NCBI RefSeq assembly: GCF_900108945.1
Contig: NZ_FNYE01000008.1
Coordinates: 178,636-242,635 of the forward strand
Direction: 5' to 3'
Source: Paraburkholderia diazotrophica
GTDB taxonomy: Bacteria > Pseudomonadota > Gammaproteobacteria > Burkholderiales > Burkholderiaceae
Length of the DNA: 64,000 nucleotides
Shown here: one piece after another, positions 8,374 to 17,458 of the stretch
Numbering within the stretch: the first letter of the stretch is position 1
Layout: each line of letters starts with the position of its first letter
The notes under the pieces: generated by a model
Database searches by the model: none
Told to the model about the DNA's origin: nothing
Seen by the model: only the letters and a program-made list of their open reading frames with translations
Program-made: the position numbers and the translations under genes

Positions 8374-8553
8374 GCGTTCCTCGCTGATGAGTTCGTGTGT
8401 GCGAAAGGGCCGCGCCCGCGCGCGGCTCCCATCGCAAGACGCGAAAGCGTGGGCACGCGTGACAGAAGAATTTTTGCGTTCGCGTGTCACATCGCAGGCG
8501 GTTGGTCCGTCTAGCCGATGAGAACTGATGGGAACGCAAGAGGAGTGGCATGC

Positions 8554-9513
8554 ATGGACCAGACAGAACAAGGCAAGCCGGCGCAGTTCGAAGCGGTGCG
8601 CGCGAAGCTTTTCGCGCTCGCGTACCGGATGCTCGGCAGCCGCGCGGAAGCGGAAGACATCGTGCAGGACGCCTGGCTCAAATGGCACGCCGCCGACGCC
8701 AGCGAGCTGCGCTCATCCGTTGCGTGGCTCACGACGGTCACGACGCGCCTCGCGATCGACCGCCTGCGTCATCTGCAAATGGAGCGCGCGACGCACTCGG
8801 GCGGCTGGCTGCCGGACCCGTGGCTCGATGGGCTTGCGCCGTCGGCGGAAGATCTCGCGTTGCGCGCCGTGCAGATGTCGTACGGCGTGATGCTGCTGCT
8901 CGAGCGCCTGAAGCCCGAGGAGCGCGCCGCGTTCGTGCTGCATGAAGCCTTCGATTGCGACTACGCGGAGATCGCGAAGATTCTCGCGAAGACGCCCGCC
9001 CATTGCCGGCAGATCGTGCATCGCGCGAAAACGCGCTTGCAGCGCGAGGGCGTGCCGGCGAAGCGCGCCGATCCCGCCGCGCATGCGCGCATCGTCGAGC
9101 GCTTGCGGGCGGCGATGGAAGCGCAGGATCGCTTGGCGCTCGTGCGGCTCTTCTGTGAAGTGCCGAGCGTGGTCAGCGATGCACCCGAACTGGTCGACGC
9201 CGTCGCGTCGGCGGAACAAGTGGCGGCCACGCTTGCGATGCGCAGCAACGGGGATCAGACGGAGACGGTGTCGATGAACGGCGCGAGCGCGGTAGCGCTG
9301 ATGCGCGACGGCGAGGTCGATACGCTGCTCGATATTTCGATCGGCGAGGACGAGCGCATTGTTGCTCTGCGCATCGTGACGGGCGCGCTGCGGCTCGCGC
9401 CCGCTACGCGCGTGTTCGGACGCGCGGCGATCTTGCGGCTCTTGCAACCGATCAGCAGCGAGGCGGCATCAGTCACGATGCGCGGCCACCTCCCAGTTGA
9501 TATCGACGCATAG
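8554..9513 (+). CDS. RNA polymerase ECF sigma factor, ECF41/SigJ-like
   Basis: A 319-aa sigma factor. Region 2 is [28 protein letters not shown] and region 4 is [49 protein letters not shown] (both shown only in part as motifs [15 protein letters not shown] and [13 protein letters not shown]). WLPDPW between them resembles the WLPEP signature of ECF41 proteins, and the roughly 130-residue C-terminal extension fits their SnoaL-like regulatory domain. The ATG at 8554 has AGGAG upstream. No anti-sigma gene is adjacent, as usual for ECF41. Its end overlaps the end of the convergent EAL gene by 45 bp. Confidence 0.9.
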   Translation: MDQTEQGKPAQFEAVRAKLFALAYRMLGSRAEAEDIVQDAWLKWHAADASELRSSVAWLTTVTTRLAIDRLRHLQMERATHSGGWLPDPWLDGLAPSAEDLALRAVQMSYGVMLLLERLKPEERAAFVLHEAFDCDYAEIAKILAKTPAHCRQIVHRAKTRLQREGVPAKRADPAAHARIVERLRAAMEAQDRLALVRLFCEVPSVVSDAPELVDAVASAEQVAATLAMRSNGDQTETVSMNGASAVALMRDGEVDTLLDISIGEDERIVALRIVTGALRLAPATRVFGRAAILRLLQPISSEAASVTMRGHLPVDIDA

Positions 9514-10752
9514 CACCTGCATGCCGCGCGCGGTCTCCGCCGCGATCGACGCCGTCACGCACAGGTGCGCCTCGTTGATCGACAGATATGGCGGCGTCAG
9601 ATGCACCTGCCCTGGCGCGCGCACGGCTTGAATGAAATACGGACGGCGTTCCCAGCTCGCGCCTTCCGAATGCAAAAGCGGCCGGAAACGCTTCGCGCGC
9701 TGCGACGCGCGGCCCTGAGGCAAGACGTTATCGCCGATCTGGCGGCCCGAGCCGTCGAGCAGGAAGCAGCGCGCCGTCTCGCGCAATGCGAGCAGCGGCG
9801 CGGTTGCGTCGGCCATCGTTTCGCCTTCGACGAGCTGCGTGCTCGCCGCTTCCAATGCCGTGACGAACGGCGCGAGCCGCTCGGACTGCGCGCGCTCGCG
9901 CTCGGCCACGCGCTGACGCAGTGCCGCCGACAGTTCGTCCATGAGCTTCACCGTCGCCTGGCGCGCGACGGGCTCGACGCTCGGCGCCGCGAAGAATGTG
10001 CCCTGCACGAAATCGACGTTGCATTCGAGCGCGATCAGCGCGTCGCGCTCGGTGGAGAGGCCGCCCATCAGCACCAATTGTCCCGACTCATGCAGCATCG
10101 ACACGATGCCGGGCAGCACGCGTTCGATATGCGAATGCTCGGTGGCCTGCGCGAGGATGCAGCGGTCGAGCGTGACGATATCGGGCCGCAGATGCCACAC
10201 GCGGTCGATGTTCGAATGCTTCGCGCCGAAGCCGTCGAGCGCGATCAGAAAACCCGACTTGCGCAACGCGTCGACGATTTCAGCGAAGCGGGTTGTTTCG
10301 CCGCCCGAATGCTCGGAGACTTCGAGCACCACGCGCTGCGGCGGCAGGCCAAGCGCCTTCAGTCCCGCGAGCAGCGCGTCGCCGTAACTCGTGTCCATCA
10401 GCGCGGCGGGATGCAGGCTCAGGAAGAGCCATTCGTCGTGGCTGTCGAATGCATTGAAGTTGCCCAGATGCAGCGACTCCGCGAGACGCCCGAGTTCGAG
10501 CAGATCGCCGCGGCGTGCTGCCTGCGTGAAGACTTCCGCCGACGGCACCTGCTTGCCGTTTTCATCGTGTGCGCGCAACGACGCGTGATAGCCGATTGCA
10601 CGTCGATGCGAAACCGAAAAAACAGGCTGAAACACGCTGAAAACCGTGTAGCCGCCATACCGGACAGTGCGGCGCGAGCCTTCGTCGCCCGCCACGGGGC
10701 GCGTCTGGAAGCCGGGAGGATCGAGTTCGATCATGCTCATCGTGTCGGTCAT
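9469..10752 (-). CDS. Degenerate EAL-domain protein with C-terminal sensor-like domain
   Basis: About 427 aa. Residues about 25-270 have the EAL phosphodiesterase fold: FSVFQPVFSV, VVLEVSEHS, LIALDGFGAKHSNIDRV and VDFVQGTFFAAP. However the catalytic set is eroded: the EAL signature reads GYHASLR, the metal-binding Asn strand reads LFLSLHP, DDFG reads LDGFG, and the Lys strand reads VTLDRC. It is therefore unlikely to hydrolyse c-di-GMP and may bind it or another partner. Residues about 290-427 (CFLLDGSGRQIGDNV) resemble the PAS-like domain found after EAL in YkuI-type proteins. Starts at 10780 and 10738 are alternatives. Its 3' end overlaps the ECF gene by 45 bp. Confidence 0.82.
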   Translation of the reverse strand: MTDTMSMIELDPPGFQTRPVAGDEGSRRTVRYGGYTVFSVFQPVFSVSHRRAIGYHASLRAHDENGKQVPSAEVFTQAARRGDLLELGRLAESLHLGNFNAFDSHDEWLFLSLHPAALMDTSYGDALLAGLKALGLPPQRVVLEVSEHSGGETTRFAEIVDALRKSGFLIALDGFGAKHSNIDRVWHLRPDIVTLDRCILAQATEHSHIERVLPGIVSMLHESGQLVLMGGLSTERDALIALECNVDFVQGTFFAAPSVEPVARQATVKLMDELSAALRQRVAERERAQSERLAPFVTALEAASTQLVEGETMADATAPLLALRETARCFLLDGSGRQIGDNVLPQGRASQRAKRFRPLLHSEGASWERRPYFIQAVRAPGQVHLTPPYLSINEAHLCVTASIAAETARGMQVLCVDINWEVAAHRD

Positions 10753-10782
10753 CGGTAGAGAAGCGAGGCAAGCCGCACGCAT

Positions 10783-11088
10783 TGCGCGGACAGGTCGAGT
10801 TTACAGGATAGGCTTGAGCAAGAAACATGCGCGGAACGAAATGCCGCGGCCATGTGCGGCCATTCGCGGCTGAATCGCGTCGATCGCGCTCGTGCGTCGC
10901 GGCTGTCTTTATCGTGCGCGGGGTCGTGCTTCGCGTGTTGCTTCGGGTCTTGATCCGATTGTGCGCCGGGAACGCGATCGCTGCCATGCGTGGCGCGCAA
11001 GGCGCACATCGATGGTGCGGCGCGCGCCCCGTAACGGTTCCGATCGTTGCGGCGAATCATGCGCGTCCCGTTTGAAACCGAGCCGCCA
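10783..11088. other. Intergenic region, no feature recognised
   Basis: About 300 bp between the EAL gene and the end of the MFS gene, both on the minus strand. It should carry the promoter of the EAL gene. I see no gene, hairpin or clear repeat in it. Confidence 0.6.
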
Positions 11089-12555
11089 TCACGTGCGTTC
11101 CTGCGGATCGGCGCGCTTCGCGGGCTGCCGGATGTCGGCCGACAACTGCGCGAAAATCCATGACGTCGCGGCCGTGATCAGGCCGACGCACAGGAACGTC
11201 GCGTGAAACGCGGGCAGCGAGTTCGCCGCCGTCACGCGCGGGATGATGCCTGTGAACGTCGTGAGCAGCGCGCCCGCGACGGTCACGCCGAGACTCATCG
11301 CGAGCATCTGCACGAGCGAGAAGAGGCTGTTGCCGCTGCTCGCGCCGCCCGTGCCGAGGTCTTTCAGCGTCAGTGTGTTCATTGCCGTGAACTGCATCGA
11401 GTTGACGCCGCCGAAGAACGCGAGCTGCACGAGGCGAAGCCACAGCGGCTGATGCACGCTCGTCAGCGAGAAGCTCGCCATCGCGAGACCGACGAGCACC
11501 GTGTTCGACACGAGCACGCGCCGGTAGCCGTACTTCATGATGAGATTCGTGACGAGGCGCTTCGACGACATGCCGGCGGCGGCGACGGGCAGCATCATCA
11601 GGCCCGCTTCGAATGCGCTATAGCCGAGGCTCACCTGCAACAGCAGCGGAATCAGATAGGGCATCGCGCCGCTGCCGATCCGCGCGAACAGATTGCCGAG
11701 CAGGCCGACGCTGAACGTGTGAATCTTGAAGAGATCGAGCGAGAAGATCGGATTCGCTGCGCGCACCGCATGCAATCCGTAGGCGACGAAACAGCCGAGC
11801 GAAAGAATCAGCAGCATCAGCACGGTTGCATGCTGAATGGAAAACTCGGTGCGCCCGTCGAGCGCCATCGAGATCGACACCATGCCGACGATCAGCAGCA
11901 CATAGCCTTTGATGTCGAACGGCGCGGTGTCGGGATTACGGCTGTCGGGCATGAACACGAACGTCGCGATCAGGCCTGCAATGCCGACGGGCACGTTGAT
12001 TAGAAAGATCCAGTGCCACGACGCGATCTTGACGAGCCAGCCGCCGAGCGTCGGTCCGATCAGCGGGCCGATCAGCCCTGGAATCGCGACGAACGACAGC
12101 GCAGGCAGATAGCGTTCGGCCGGAAACACGCGCAGCACGGCGAGACGTCCGACGGGCAGCAGCATCGCGCCGCCCACGCCCTGCAGCACCCGATAGATCA
12201 CCAGTTGCGTGAGCGTATGCGCGTTCGCGCACAGCAGCGAGCCGACGGTGAAGATCAGGATCGCGCTCATGAAGACGCGCCGCGTGCCGAGCTTGTCCGC
12301 GAGCCAGCCGGACACGGGAATCATCACGGCCATCGTCAGCGAATACGCAATCACGACTGATTGCATGCGCAACGGCAGCTCGCCGAGACTTGTCGCCATT
12401 GCGGGCAGTGCGGTGTTGACGATCGTCGCATCGAGCGTCTGCATGAAGAAGCCCGTCGCGACGATCCACAACATCACCGACAGCGAGCGGGCAGTGGGCG
12501 CGGTTTGAGCAGTGTGATGAGCGGCGGATGATCGCGATTCGGTCGATTCGGACAT
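11089..12555 (-). CDS. MFS drug exporter, DHA2 (14-TM, EmrB/QacA, MdtD-like) family
   Basis: A 488-aa inner-membrane proton antiporter. Motif D1/A are visible (MQTLDATIVNTALPAMA, GWLADKLGTRRVF) and motif C-like GPTLGGWLV follows WHWIFLINVPVG, the pattern of the 14-helix DHA2 subfamily. Thirteen to fourteen hydrophobic segments alternate through the protein. The nearest E. coli relative I recall is MdtD. The ATG at 12553-12555 is preferred over one 36 bases upstream. No EmrA-like adaptor is next to it, so it probably acts alone. The substrate is unknown. Confidence 0.9.
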   Translation of the reverse strand: MSESTESRSSAAHHTAQTAPTARSLSVMLWIVATGFFMQTLDATIVNTALPAMATSLGELPLRMQSVVIAYSLTMAVMIPVSGWLADKLGTRRVFMSAILIFTVGSLLCANAHTLTQLVIYRVLQGVGGAMLLPVGRLAVLRVFPAERYLPALSFVAIPGLIGPLIGPTLGGWLVKIASWHWIFLINVPVGIAGLIATFVFMPDSRNPDTAPFDIKGYVLLIVGMVSISMALDGRTEFSIQHATVLMLLILSLGCFVAYGLHAVRAANPIFSLDLFKIHTFSVGLLGNLFARIGSGAMPYLIPLLLQVSLGYSAFEAGLMMLPVAAAGMSSKRLVTNLIMKYGYRRVLVSNTVLVGLAMASFSLTSVHQPLWLRLVQLAFFGGVNSMQFTAMNTLTLKDLGTGGASSGNSLFSLVQMLAMSLGVTVAGALLTTFTGIIPRVTAANSLPAFHATFLCVGLITAATSWIFAQLSADIRQPAKRADPQERT

Positions 12556-12705
12556 GAACGCTAGGCAGGACGGCTGGGCGGGAGAGCCCACATTCTAAGG
12601 AAAAAGTGCTGTATCCGTATGACGGAGCCGCACGAGCAAAACGCGCGCAGGCCGTGAGCAAAAGGCACGCAGGCAGAGATAGCAAGCCGCGCGCCTCGCC
12701 GTTCG

Positions 12706-14118
12706 TCATGGCTCCAGTTGCGCCGCGGCCTCGAAGAATGCCCGCGCGCGCGGATCGTTCGCGAACGCGGCATTGATGCGTATCCACGGGCTCGTCTCCG
12801 CGTTCGGCCGAAAGTAGCTGCCTGGCGCAACGGTCACGCCGAGCGGCGCGCCGCACTCCACCAGCCGCTGCGCATCGTCGACATGCGGCACGCGCGCCCA
12901 CACGAACTTGCCGCCCAGCGGATTTTCGAACACCTGCCAGCCGCCCATTTCAAGCGTCTGCACCGTCGCGCCGAGCGCATCGCGCATGCGCCGGCGCAAT
13001 CTTTCGAGATGCTTGCGATACATTCCGCGTTCGAGCAGCGCGACGGTCACTGCTTCCGCGAAGCGCGATCCGCCGATGCTCGTCAGCATCTTGATGTCGG
13101 CGAGGTCCTTGATGGTTGCGTGGTCCGCGATCACGTAGCCGATGCGCAGCGACGACGACAGCGTCTTCGACAGACCGCCGATGTAGATCACGTGTTCGAG
13201 CTGATCGAGCGTCGCGAGGCGATCGGTGGGCTCCGCCTGGAAGTCAGCGTAGATGTCGTCTTCGAGAATCTTGAAGCCGTGCTCGCGCGCCAGTTGCAGC
13301 AGACGGAACGCGACGGGCGGCGCGACCGTCGTGCCCGTCGGGTTGTGAAACACCGAGTTGATAAAGAAGAGCTTCGGCCGATGCTGCTGCAACTGCGCCT
13401 GCAACGTATCGAGATCGGGCCCTGTGCGCGTGCGCGGAATGCCGACGAGCTTCACGCCATGCAGCTTCAGCAGGCCGTTGAAATTGTAGTAGCCGGGATC
13501 TTCGACGAAGATCGTGTCGCCGGGCTTGAGCATGTAGCGCATCAGCAGATCCATCGCCTGGCTCGCGCCGATCGTGATGAGGATCTGCGACGCGTCCGCG
13601 TCGATGCCGAGCTGCGCGACGCGCCCCTGCAAATGCTCGCGCAGCGCCGCGTTGCCGAGCGGCGTCGCGTAGTCGATCATGCTTGCGCCGTCGGTGCGCG
13701 ACACGTAGCGGATCGCCTGCGCGAGGCTGTCCATGTCGCGCCACGCTTCGGGGATGAAGCCGCTGCCGAGTTTTAGCGATTCGCCGGGATGATTGAACTG
13801 CTGAAGAATGTGCACCGATTCCTCCTCGGCGCGGCGCGGATCGGATGCACCCTGGCAACTCATCGACGCGCGATGCCGCTCCGCCACGTAAAAGCCCGAG
13901 CCGGGACGCGAATCCAGATAGCCGAGCGACACGAGCCGGTCATACGCCTCGATCACGGGAAAGCGGCTGATGTCGTTATCGGCGGCGAACTGGCGGATCG
14001 ACGGCAGCCGCGCCCCCGGATGCGCGGTGCGCGAGCGTATCCATTCCTGCACGCCGCTCACGATCTGCTCGGTGAGCGGCACGCCGTTGTCGCGGTTCAG
14101 TTCGATGTCGAGCTTCAT
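12706..14118 (-). CDS. MocR-type GntR regulator with aminotransferase domain
   Basis: A 470-aa transcription factor. Residues 1-80 are a winged helix (PLTEQIVSGVQEWI, ARLPSIRQFAADNDISRFPVIEAYDRL). After a linker, residues about 130-465 form a fold-type I PLP aminotransferase-like domain: FFINSVFHNPTGT, ILEDDIYADF and Lys318 in IYIGGLSKTLSS, the Schiff-base lysine. The start ATG 14116-14118 has AAGGAA upstream. It is divergent from a DUF2917 gene; the 184-bp spacer contains two CTGTWCAGT copies 19 bp apart, the kind of direct repeat MocR proteins use. The regulated function is unknown. Confidence 0.93.
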   Translation of the reverse strand: MKLDIELNRDNGVPLTEQIVSGVQEWIRSRTAHPGARLPSIRQFAADNDISRFPVIEAYDRLVSLGYLDSRPGSGFYVAERHRASMSCQGASDPRRAEEESVHILQQFNHPGESLKLGSGFIPEAWRDMDSLAQAIRYVSRTDGASMIDYATPLGNAALREHLQGRVAQLGIDADASQILITIGASQAMDLLMRYMLKPGDTIFVEDPGYYNFNGLLKLHGVKLVGIPRTRTGPDLDTLQAQLQQHRPKLFFINSVFHNPTGTTVAPPVAFRLLQLAREHGFKILEDDIYADFQAEPTDRLATLDQLEHVIYIGGLSKTLSSSLRIGYVIADHATIKDLADIKMLTSIGGSRFAEAVTVALLERGMYRKHLERLRRRMRDALGATVQTLEMGGWQVFENPLGGKFVWARVPHVDDAQRLVECGAPLGVTVAPGSYFRPNAETSPWIRINAAFANDPRARAFFEAAAQLEP

Positions 14119-14185
14119 GGCGTGTATTCCTTCGCTTCGTCCTTCGTCGATGACGGACCGTCTGTTATGGCCGAAGCGCCAGCAA

Positions 14186-14229
14186 CTGTCAGGTTTTCTG
14201 ACTGTACAGTTCTTTCGAAACTGTTCAGT
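14186..14229. promoter_or_regulatory. Direct repeats CTGTWCAGT, likely MocR operator
   Basis: CTGTACAGT at 14202-14210 (inside the palindrome ACTGTACAGT, 14201-14210) and CTGTTCAGT at 14221-14229 are 19 bp apart, near two helical turns. A weaker copy CTGTCAGGT lies at 14186-14194. They sit between the divergent mocR and DUF2917 genes. Confidence 0.6.
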
Positions 14230-14302
14230 ACTGTGCATGTGACAGCCATCATCGCACGCCAATAATGGATGCAAGCGAAAAAGCCTTTCAAGGAGCACTG
14301 CG

Positions 14303-14620
14303 ATGCGTGAAATCCGTACTTTCGAACTCGAACACGGCGAGCCGGCGAGCGCCTGGCGGGTCGCGCAGCCGCTCGCAGTGAACGTGCTGGCGGGCGAACT
14401 GTGGCTGACCGTTGAAGGCGATGCCGAGGACTATTGGCTCGCGCCGGGCGAGTCGTTCGAGCTGAAGCATGGCGCCGTCGCGTGGATGAGCGCCGGACGT
14501 GAAGGCGCGCGGCTGTCGCTGACGGTTGCAGGCGGCGGGCGCGAGATGGGCGATACGCTGCGCGTTCAGCGGCGCCCAATGCGCTGGACGTGGATGCCGC
14601 GCTGGCTGCTTACCGCATGA
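14303..14620 (+). CDS. DUF2917 protein
   Basis: A 105-aa protein with the pattern of DUF2917: AWRVAQPLAVNVLAGELWLTVEGD, YWLAPGESFEL (short pieces quoted), a small all-beta, cupin-like sequence common in Burkholderiaceae. There is no signal peptide. AAGGAG lies before the ATG. It is divergent from the MocR regulator and converges on the HTH-citrate synthase gene (39-bp gap). Regulation by the MocR protein is inferred from the shared spacer. The function is unknown. Confidence 0.8.
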   Translation: MREIRTFELEHGEPASAWRVAQPLAVNVLAGELWLTVEGDAEDYWLAPGESFELKHGAVAWMSAGREGARLSLTVAGGGREMGDTLRVQRRPMRWTWMPRWLLTA

Positions 14621-14659
14621 TGGCGGTTTCAGGATTGCGATTCGCGGTTTAAAGCGCCG

Positions 14660-15892
14660 TCAGTCGGCTTCATACGCGCCGATATACCTTGCGCGCGGAC
14701 GGATCAGGCGGCCGTCGCTGGTCTGCTCGATCGCGTGCGCGATCCAGCCTGTCACGCGGCCCACTGCGAACAGCGTGAAGGCCGCGCCGGCGGGCAAGCC
14801 GAGCACCCGCTCGATGGCCGCGAGCGCGTAGTCGACGGTCGGCTCGGCGCCCGTCGTGTCGCGCACGGCGCGCGCAAGCCTTTGCACTTCGGCCAGCGAC
14901 GAGCGCGCCGGCGCGCATTGTCCGAGCAGATCGAGCAGCAGCCGCGCGCGCGGATCGCCGTCCGGATACAGCGGATGGCCGAAGCCCGACAGCGCCGGAC
15001 CCACCGAGCCATGCTCCGGATGCGCGAGCCGCGTGGCGAGATAGCGGTCCAGATCGGCGGCTCGCTCGGCTTCGTCGAACAATGCCGCGATGCGCGCCGT
15101 TTCTCCGCCATGCCGAGGCCCCGACAGCGCGGCGAGTCCGCCCGCGACGGCGCCGAACAGGTGCGTGCCCGTCGACGTGATGCAGCGCACCGTGAACGTC
15201 GACGCATTCAGTTCATGATCCGCGCAGGCGACGAGCGCCGCGCGCAGCAGGTTGGTCTGCGCGCGATTGCGCACGCCCCACGCGCTCGCGAGTTGCTTGT
15301 GCAGCGGTTCGTTCGACGGCGCAGCGGAAATCATCGCGCCTGCCAGCAGCCGGATCAGCGCGCAGGCATTGTCGAGCTGCGCATCGCGGCCGAGCGCCCA
15401 GACGCGCGGCATTTGCGCGGCGGCCGCGGGCAGCAGCACCAGCGCGCGGTCGAGCGGCGCGCTGTCGCTCCACAGCTTCAGCCACGCCGACCATTGCGCG
15501 GCGGCGAGCGGTGCGGCAGGCGCATCGGCGATGCGCCGCGCGCTGCATTCCCACAGCAGCGCCGCGACTTCTTCCAGCGTGGCTGTGCGCGCCAGTTCGA
15601 TCGCGTCGCGGCCCCGATAGAGCAGCTTGCCGTCCGCGATCAGCGTGATCGACGATTCGAGCACGGGCACGCCCCAGTCCAATACTTTCTGCGCGACCTT
15701 GCCAGCGCGCTTGCCGTCTTCCTTGCGGCGCGCGAGGCGCCGCACTTCGTCGGCATCATAGAGACGGCGCTTGCTGTCCGCATCGGGCGTCGAGCGCAAC
15801 ATGCCCCGGCTGACGTACGCGTAGAGCGTCGTGACGCTGATGCCGAGCATCGTGGCGGCTTCGTCGGCGGACAGGTAACGCGGAGCGGACAT
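14660..15892 (-). CDS. Citrate synthase-family protein with N-terminal helix-turn-helix
   Basis: A 410-aa fusion. Residues about 6-55 are a MerR/excisionase-type HTH (YLSADEAATMLGISVTTLYAYV, quoted as SADEAATMLGISVTTLYAY). Residues about 65-405 are a citrate synthase fold with the catalytic set present: His226 (ADHELNASTF), His261 (SGPRHGGE) and Asp354 (EPTVDYAL), plus GFGHPLYPDGDPR and the end motif RPRARYIG. It thus looks enzymatically competent and DNA-binding at once. The ATG at 15890-15892 has TGAGGAC upstream. It is divergent from a family III CoA-transferase gene with an inverted repeat between them. Whether it makes citrate, 2-methylcitrate or senses an acyl-CoA is not known. Confidence 0.9.
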   Translation of the reverse strand: MSAPRYLSADEAATMLGISVTTLYAYVSRGMLRSTPDADSKRRLYDADEVRRLARRKEDGKRAGKVAQKVLDWGVPVLESSITLIADGKLLYRGRDAIELARTATLEEVAALLWECSARRIADAPAAPLAAAQWSAWLKLWSDSAPLDRALVLLPAAAAQMPRVWALGRDAQLDNACALIRLLAGAMISAAPSNEPLHKQLASAWGVRNRAQTNLLRAALVACADHELNASTFTVRCITSTGTHLFGAVAGGLAALSGPRHGGETARIAALFDEAERAADLDRYLATRLAHPEHGSVGPALSGFGHPLYPDGDPRARLLLDLLGQCAPARSSLAEVQRLARAVRDTTGAEPTVDYALAAIERVLGLPAGAAFTLFAVGRVTGWIAHAIEQTSDGRLIRPRARYIGAYEAD

Positions 15893-15950
15893 CGCTTGTG
15901 TCCTCATGTGTGTGATATCGGAACGGGAAAGCCAAAGAAAACGATATATG

Positions 15951-15967
15951 TTGATTATATGAATCAA
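15951..15967. promoter_or_regulatory. Inverted repeat between HTH-citrate synthase and CoA-transferase genes
   Basis: TTGATT (15951-15956) and AATCAA (15962-15967) with a 5-nt spacer, in a locally AT-rich spacer of 138 bp. A further half site GATTGATC follows. It is a candidate operator for the neighbouring HTH-citrate synthase. Confidence 0.5.
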
Positions 15968-16030
15968 GATTGATCGTGGCGAGCGGCAAATCTAGACTGA
16001 GTTACGCCTTCTTCTGGATGCATACTCATC

Positions 16031-17425
16031 ATGACGCCCCAGCTCGCTCTCGATCATCTGTGGTCCGTTGCCGGTTGCGATCCGGCCTTGCTCGATTACG
16101 CGGTCATCGACGGCAACGACCCGTCGCTGCCTTCCGTGTTCCGCGTCGGGACGCTCGCGAGTGCGTCGATTGCCGCGATGGGTCTTGCCGCCGCCGAATG
16201 CTTCAGGCTGCGTACGGGCCGCATGCAGCGCGTCGATGTGAGCGTGCGGCGCGCGCTCGTCGCGTTTCGCAGCGAGCGTTATCTGCGTGTCAACGATGGG
16301 CTGCCGCCCGAGTTACGCCATCCCGTCACCGGCTTCTATGCGACGCGCGATGGCCGCTGGGTCCAGTTGCACACGAACTTCCCGCATCATCTGCAAGGCG
16401 TGCTGAAGGTGCTCGGCTGCGAAGGCGAGCCGGGCGCCGTGGCCGAAGCGATACGCGGCTGGGACGGCGCGCAGCTCGACCAGACGCTCGCCGACGCCGG
16501 CCTGTGCGCCGCGCTGATCCGCTCGCCACGCGAATGGGCGGCGCTCGACCAGGCGAAGGCGATTGCGAATCTGCCGCTCTTCGAAATCGAACGGATCGGC
16601 GACGCGCCGCCGGAAGCGCCAGGGCGGGACGCGCCGCAGCGGCCGTTGAGCGGAACGCGCGCGCTCGATCTGTCGCGGATCATCGCGGGACCGGTGGCGG
16701 GGCGCGCGCTCGCGCAGCATGGCGCGGACGTATTGCTAATCAACGGGCCGCATCTGCCGAACATCGCGCCGCTCATCATCGACAACGGCCGAGGCAAGCG
16801 TTCGGCGACGCTCGATTTGCGCGAGTCCGCCGCGCGCGAGCAGTTGCACGCGCTCGCCGCCGATGCCGATGTGTTCCTTCAGGCGTACCGGCCCGGCTCG
16901 CTTGCTTCGCGCGGCTTTGCGCCCGAAGCGCTCGCGCGGATCAGGCCGGGCATCGTCTGCGTGTCGATTTCTGCGTATGGGCACGCGGGTCCGTGGTCGA
17001 CGCGGCGCGGCTTCGACAGTCTCGTGCAATCGGCGAGCGGCATCGCGTACACGGAGAGCCACGCGGCTGGCGTCGAAGGGCCGAAGCATCTGCCGTGTCA
17101 GGCGCTCGATCACGCGACGGGCTATCTCGCCGCGTTCGGCGCGATGGTCGCGCTCGCGCGCCGCGCGCAGGAGGGCGGCAGCTGGCACGTGCGGCTGTCG
17201 CTTGCACAGACGGGGCGGTGGTTGCAATCGATGGGACAGATCGAGGGCGGCTGGCGCGCGCCCGACGTGACCTACGACGACGTGCAGGACTGTCTGCACG
17301 AAGTCGACTCGCCGTTTGGCCGCGTGCGCGCGGCGGCGCCCGCCGAGCAGATGTCGGAGACGCCTGCGTTCTATGCGCGGCCGCCCGTGCCGATCGGCAC
17401 CGACGCGGCGCGCTGGGAAGACTGA
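16031..17425 (+). CDS. Family III CoA-transferase (CaiB/BaiF)
   Basis: A 464-aa protein of the formyl-CoA transferase type, which moves CoA between carboxylic acids. The family III core is in the second half: LDLSRIIAGPVAGRALAQHG, FLQAYRPGSLASRGF, SAYGHAGPW and RRGFDSLVQSASGIA. The Asp in GFDSLVQ lies where the acceptor Asp of the family is expected, though I could not align it. The first 200 residues carry a related but diverged segment (TLASASIAAMG, WVQLHTNFPHHLQGVLKVLG). It is divergent from the HTH-citrate synthase, suggesting a joint role in short-chain acyl-CoA metabolism. The substrate is not identifiable. Confidence 0.88.
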   Translation: MTPQLALDHLWSVAGCDPALLDYAVIDGNDPSLPSVFRVGTLASASIAAMGLAAAECFRLRTGRMQRVDVSVRRALVAFRSERYLRVNDGLPPELRHPVTGFYATRDGRWVQLHTNFPHHLQGVLKVLGCEGEPGAVAEAIRGWDGAQLDQTLADAGLCAALIRSPREWAALDQAKAIANLPLFEIERIGDAPPEAPGRDAPQRPLSGTRALDLSRIIAGPVAGRALAQHGADVLLINGPHLPNIAPLIIDNGRGKRSATLDLRESAAREQLHALAADADVFLQAYRPGSLASRGFAPEALARIRPGIVCVSISAYGHAGPWSTRRGFDSLVQSASGIAYTESHAAGVEGPKHLPCQALDHATGYLAAFGAMVALARRAQEGGSWHVRLSLAQTGRWLQSMGQIEGGWRAPDVTYDDVQDCLHEVDSPFGRVRAAAPAEQMSETPAFYARPPVPIGTDAARWED

Positions 17426-17458
17426 GCCTCAACGATTGACGGGAGCAGAAAGCGCTTC

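Noticed and set aside
12592..12705. Possible hairpin TCCGT-ATG-ACGGA between the MFS and mocR genes
   Set aside because: Arms are only 5 bp and no T run follows, so it is not a credible terminator.
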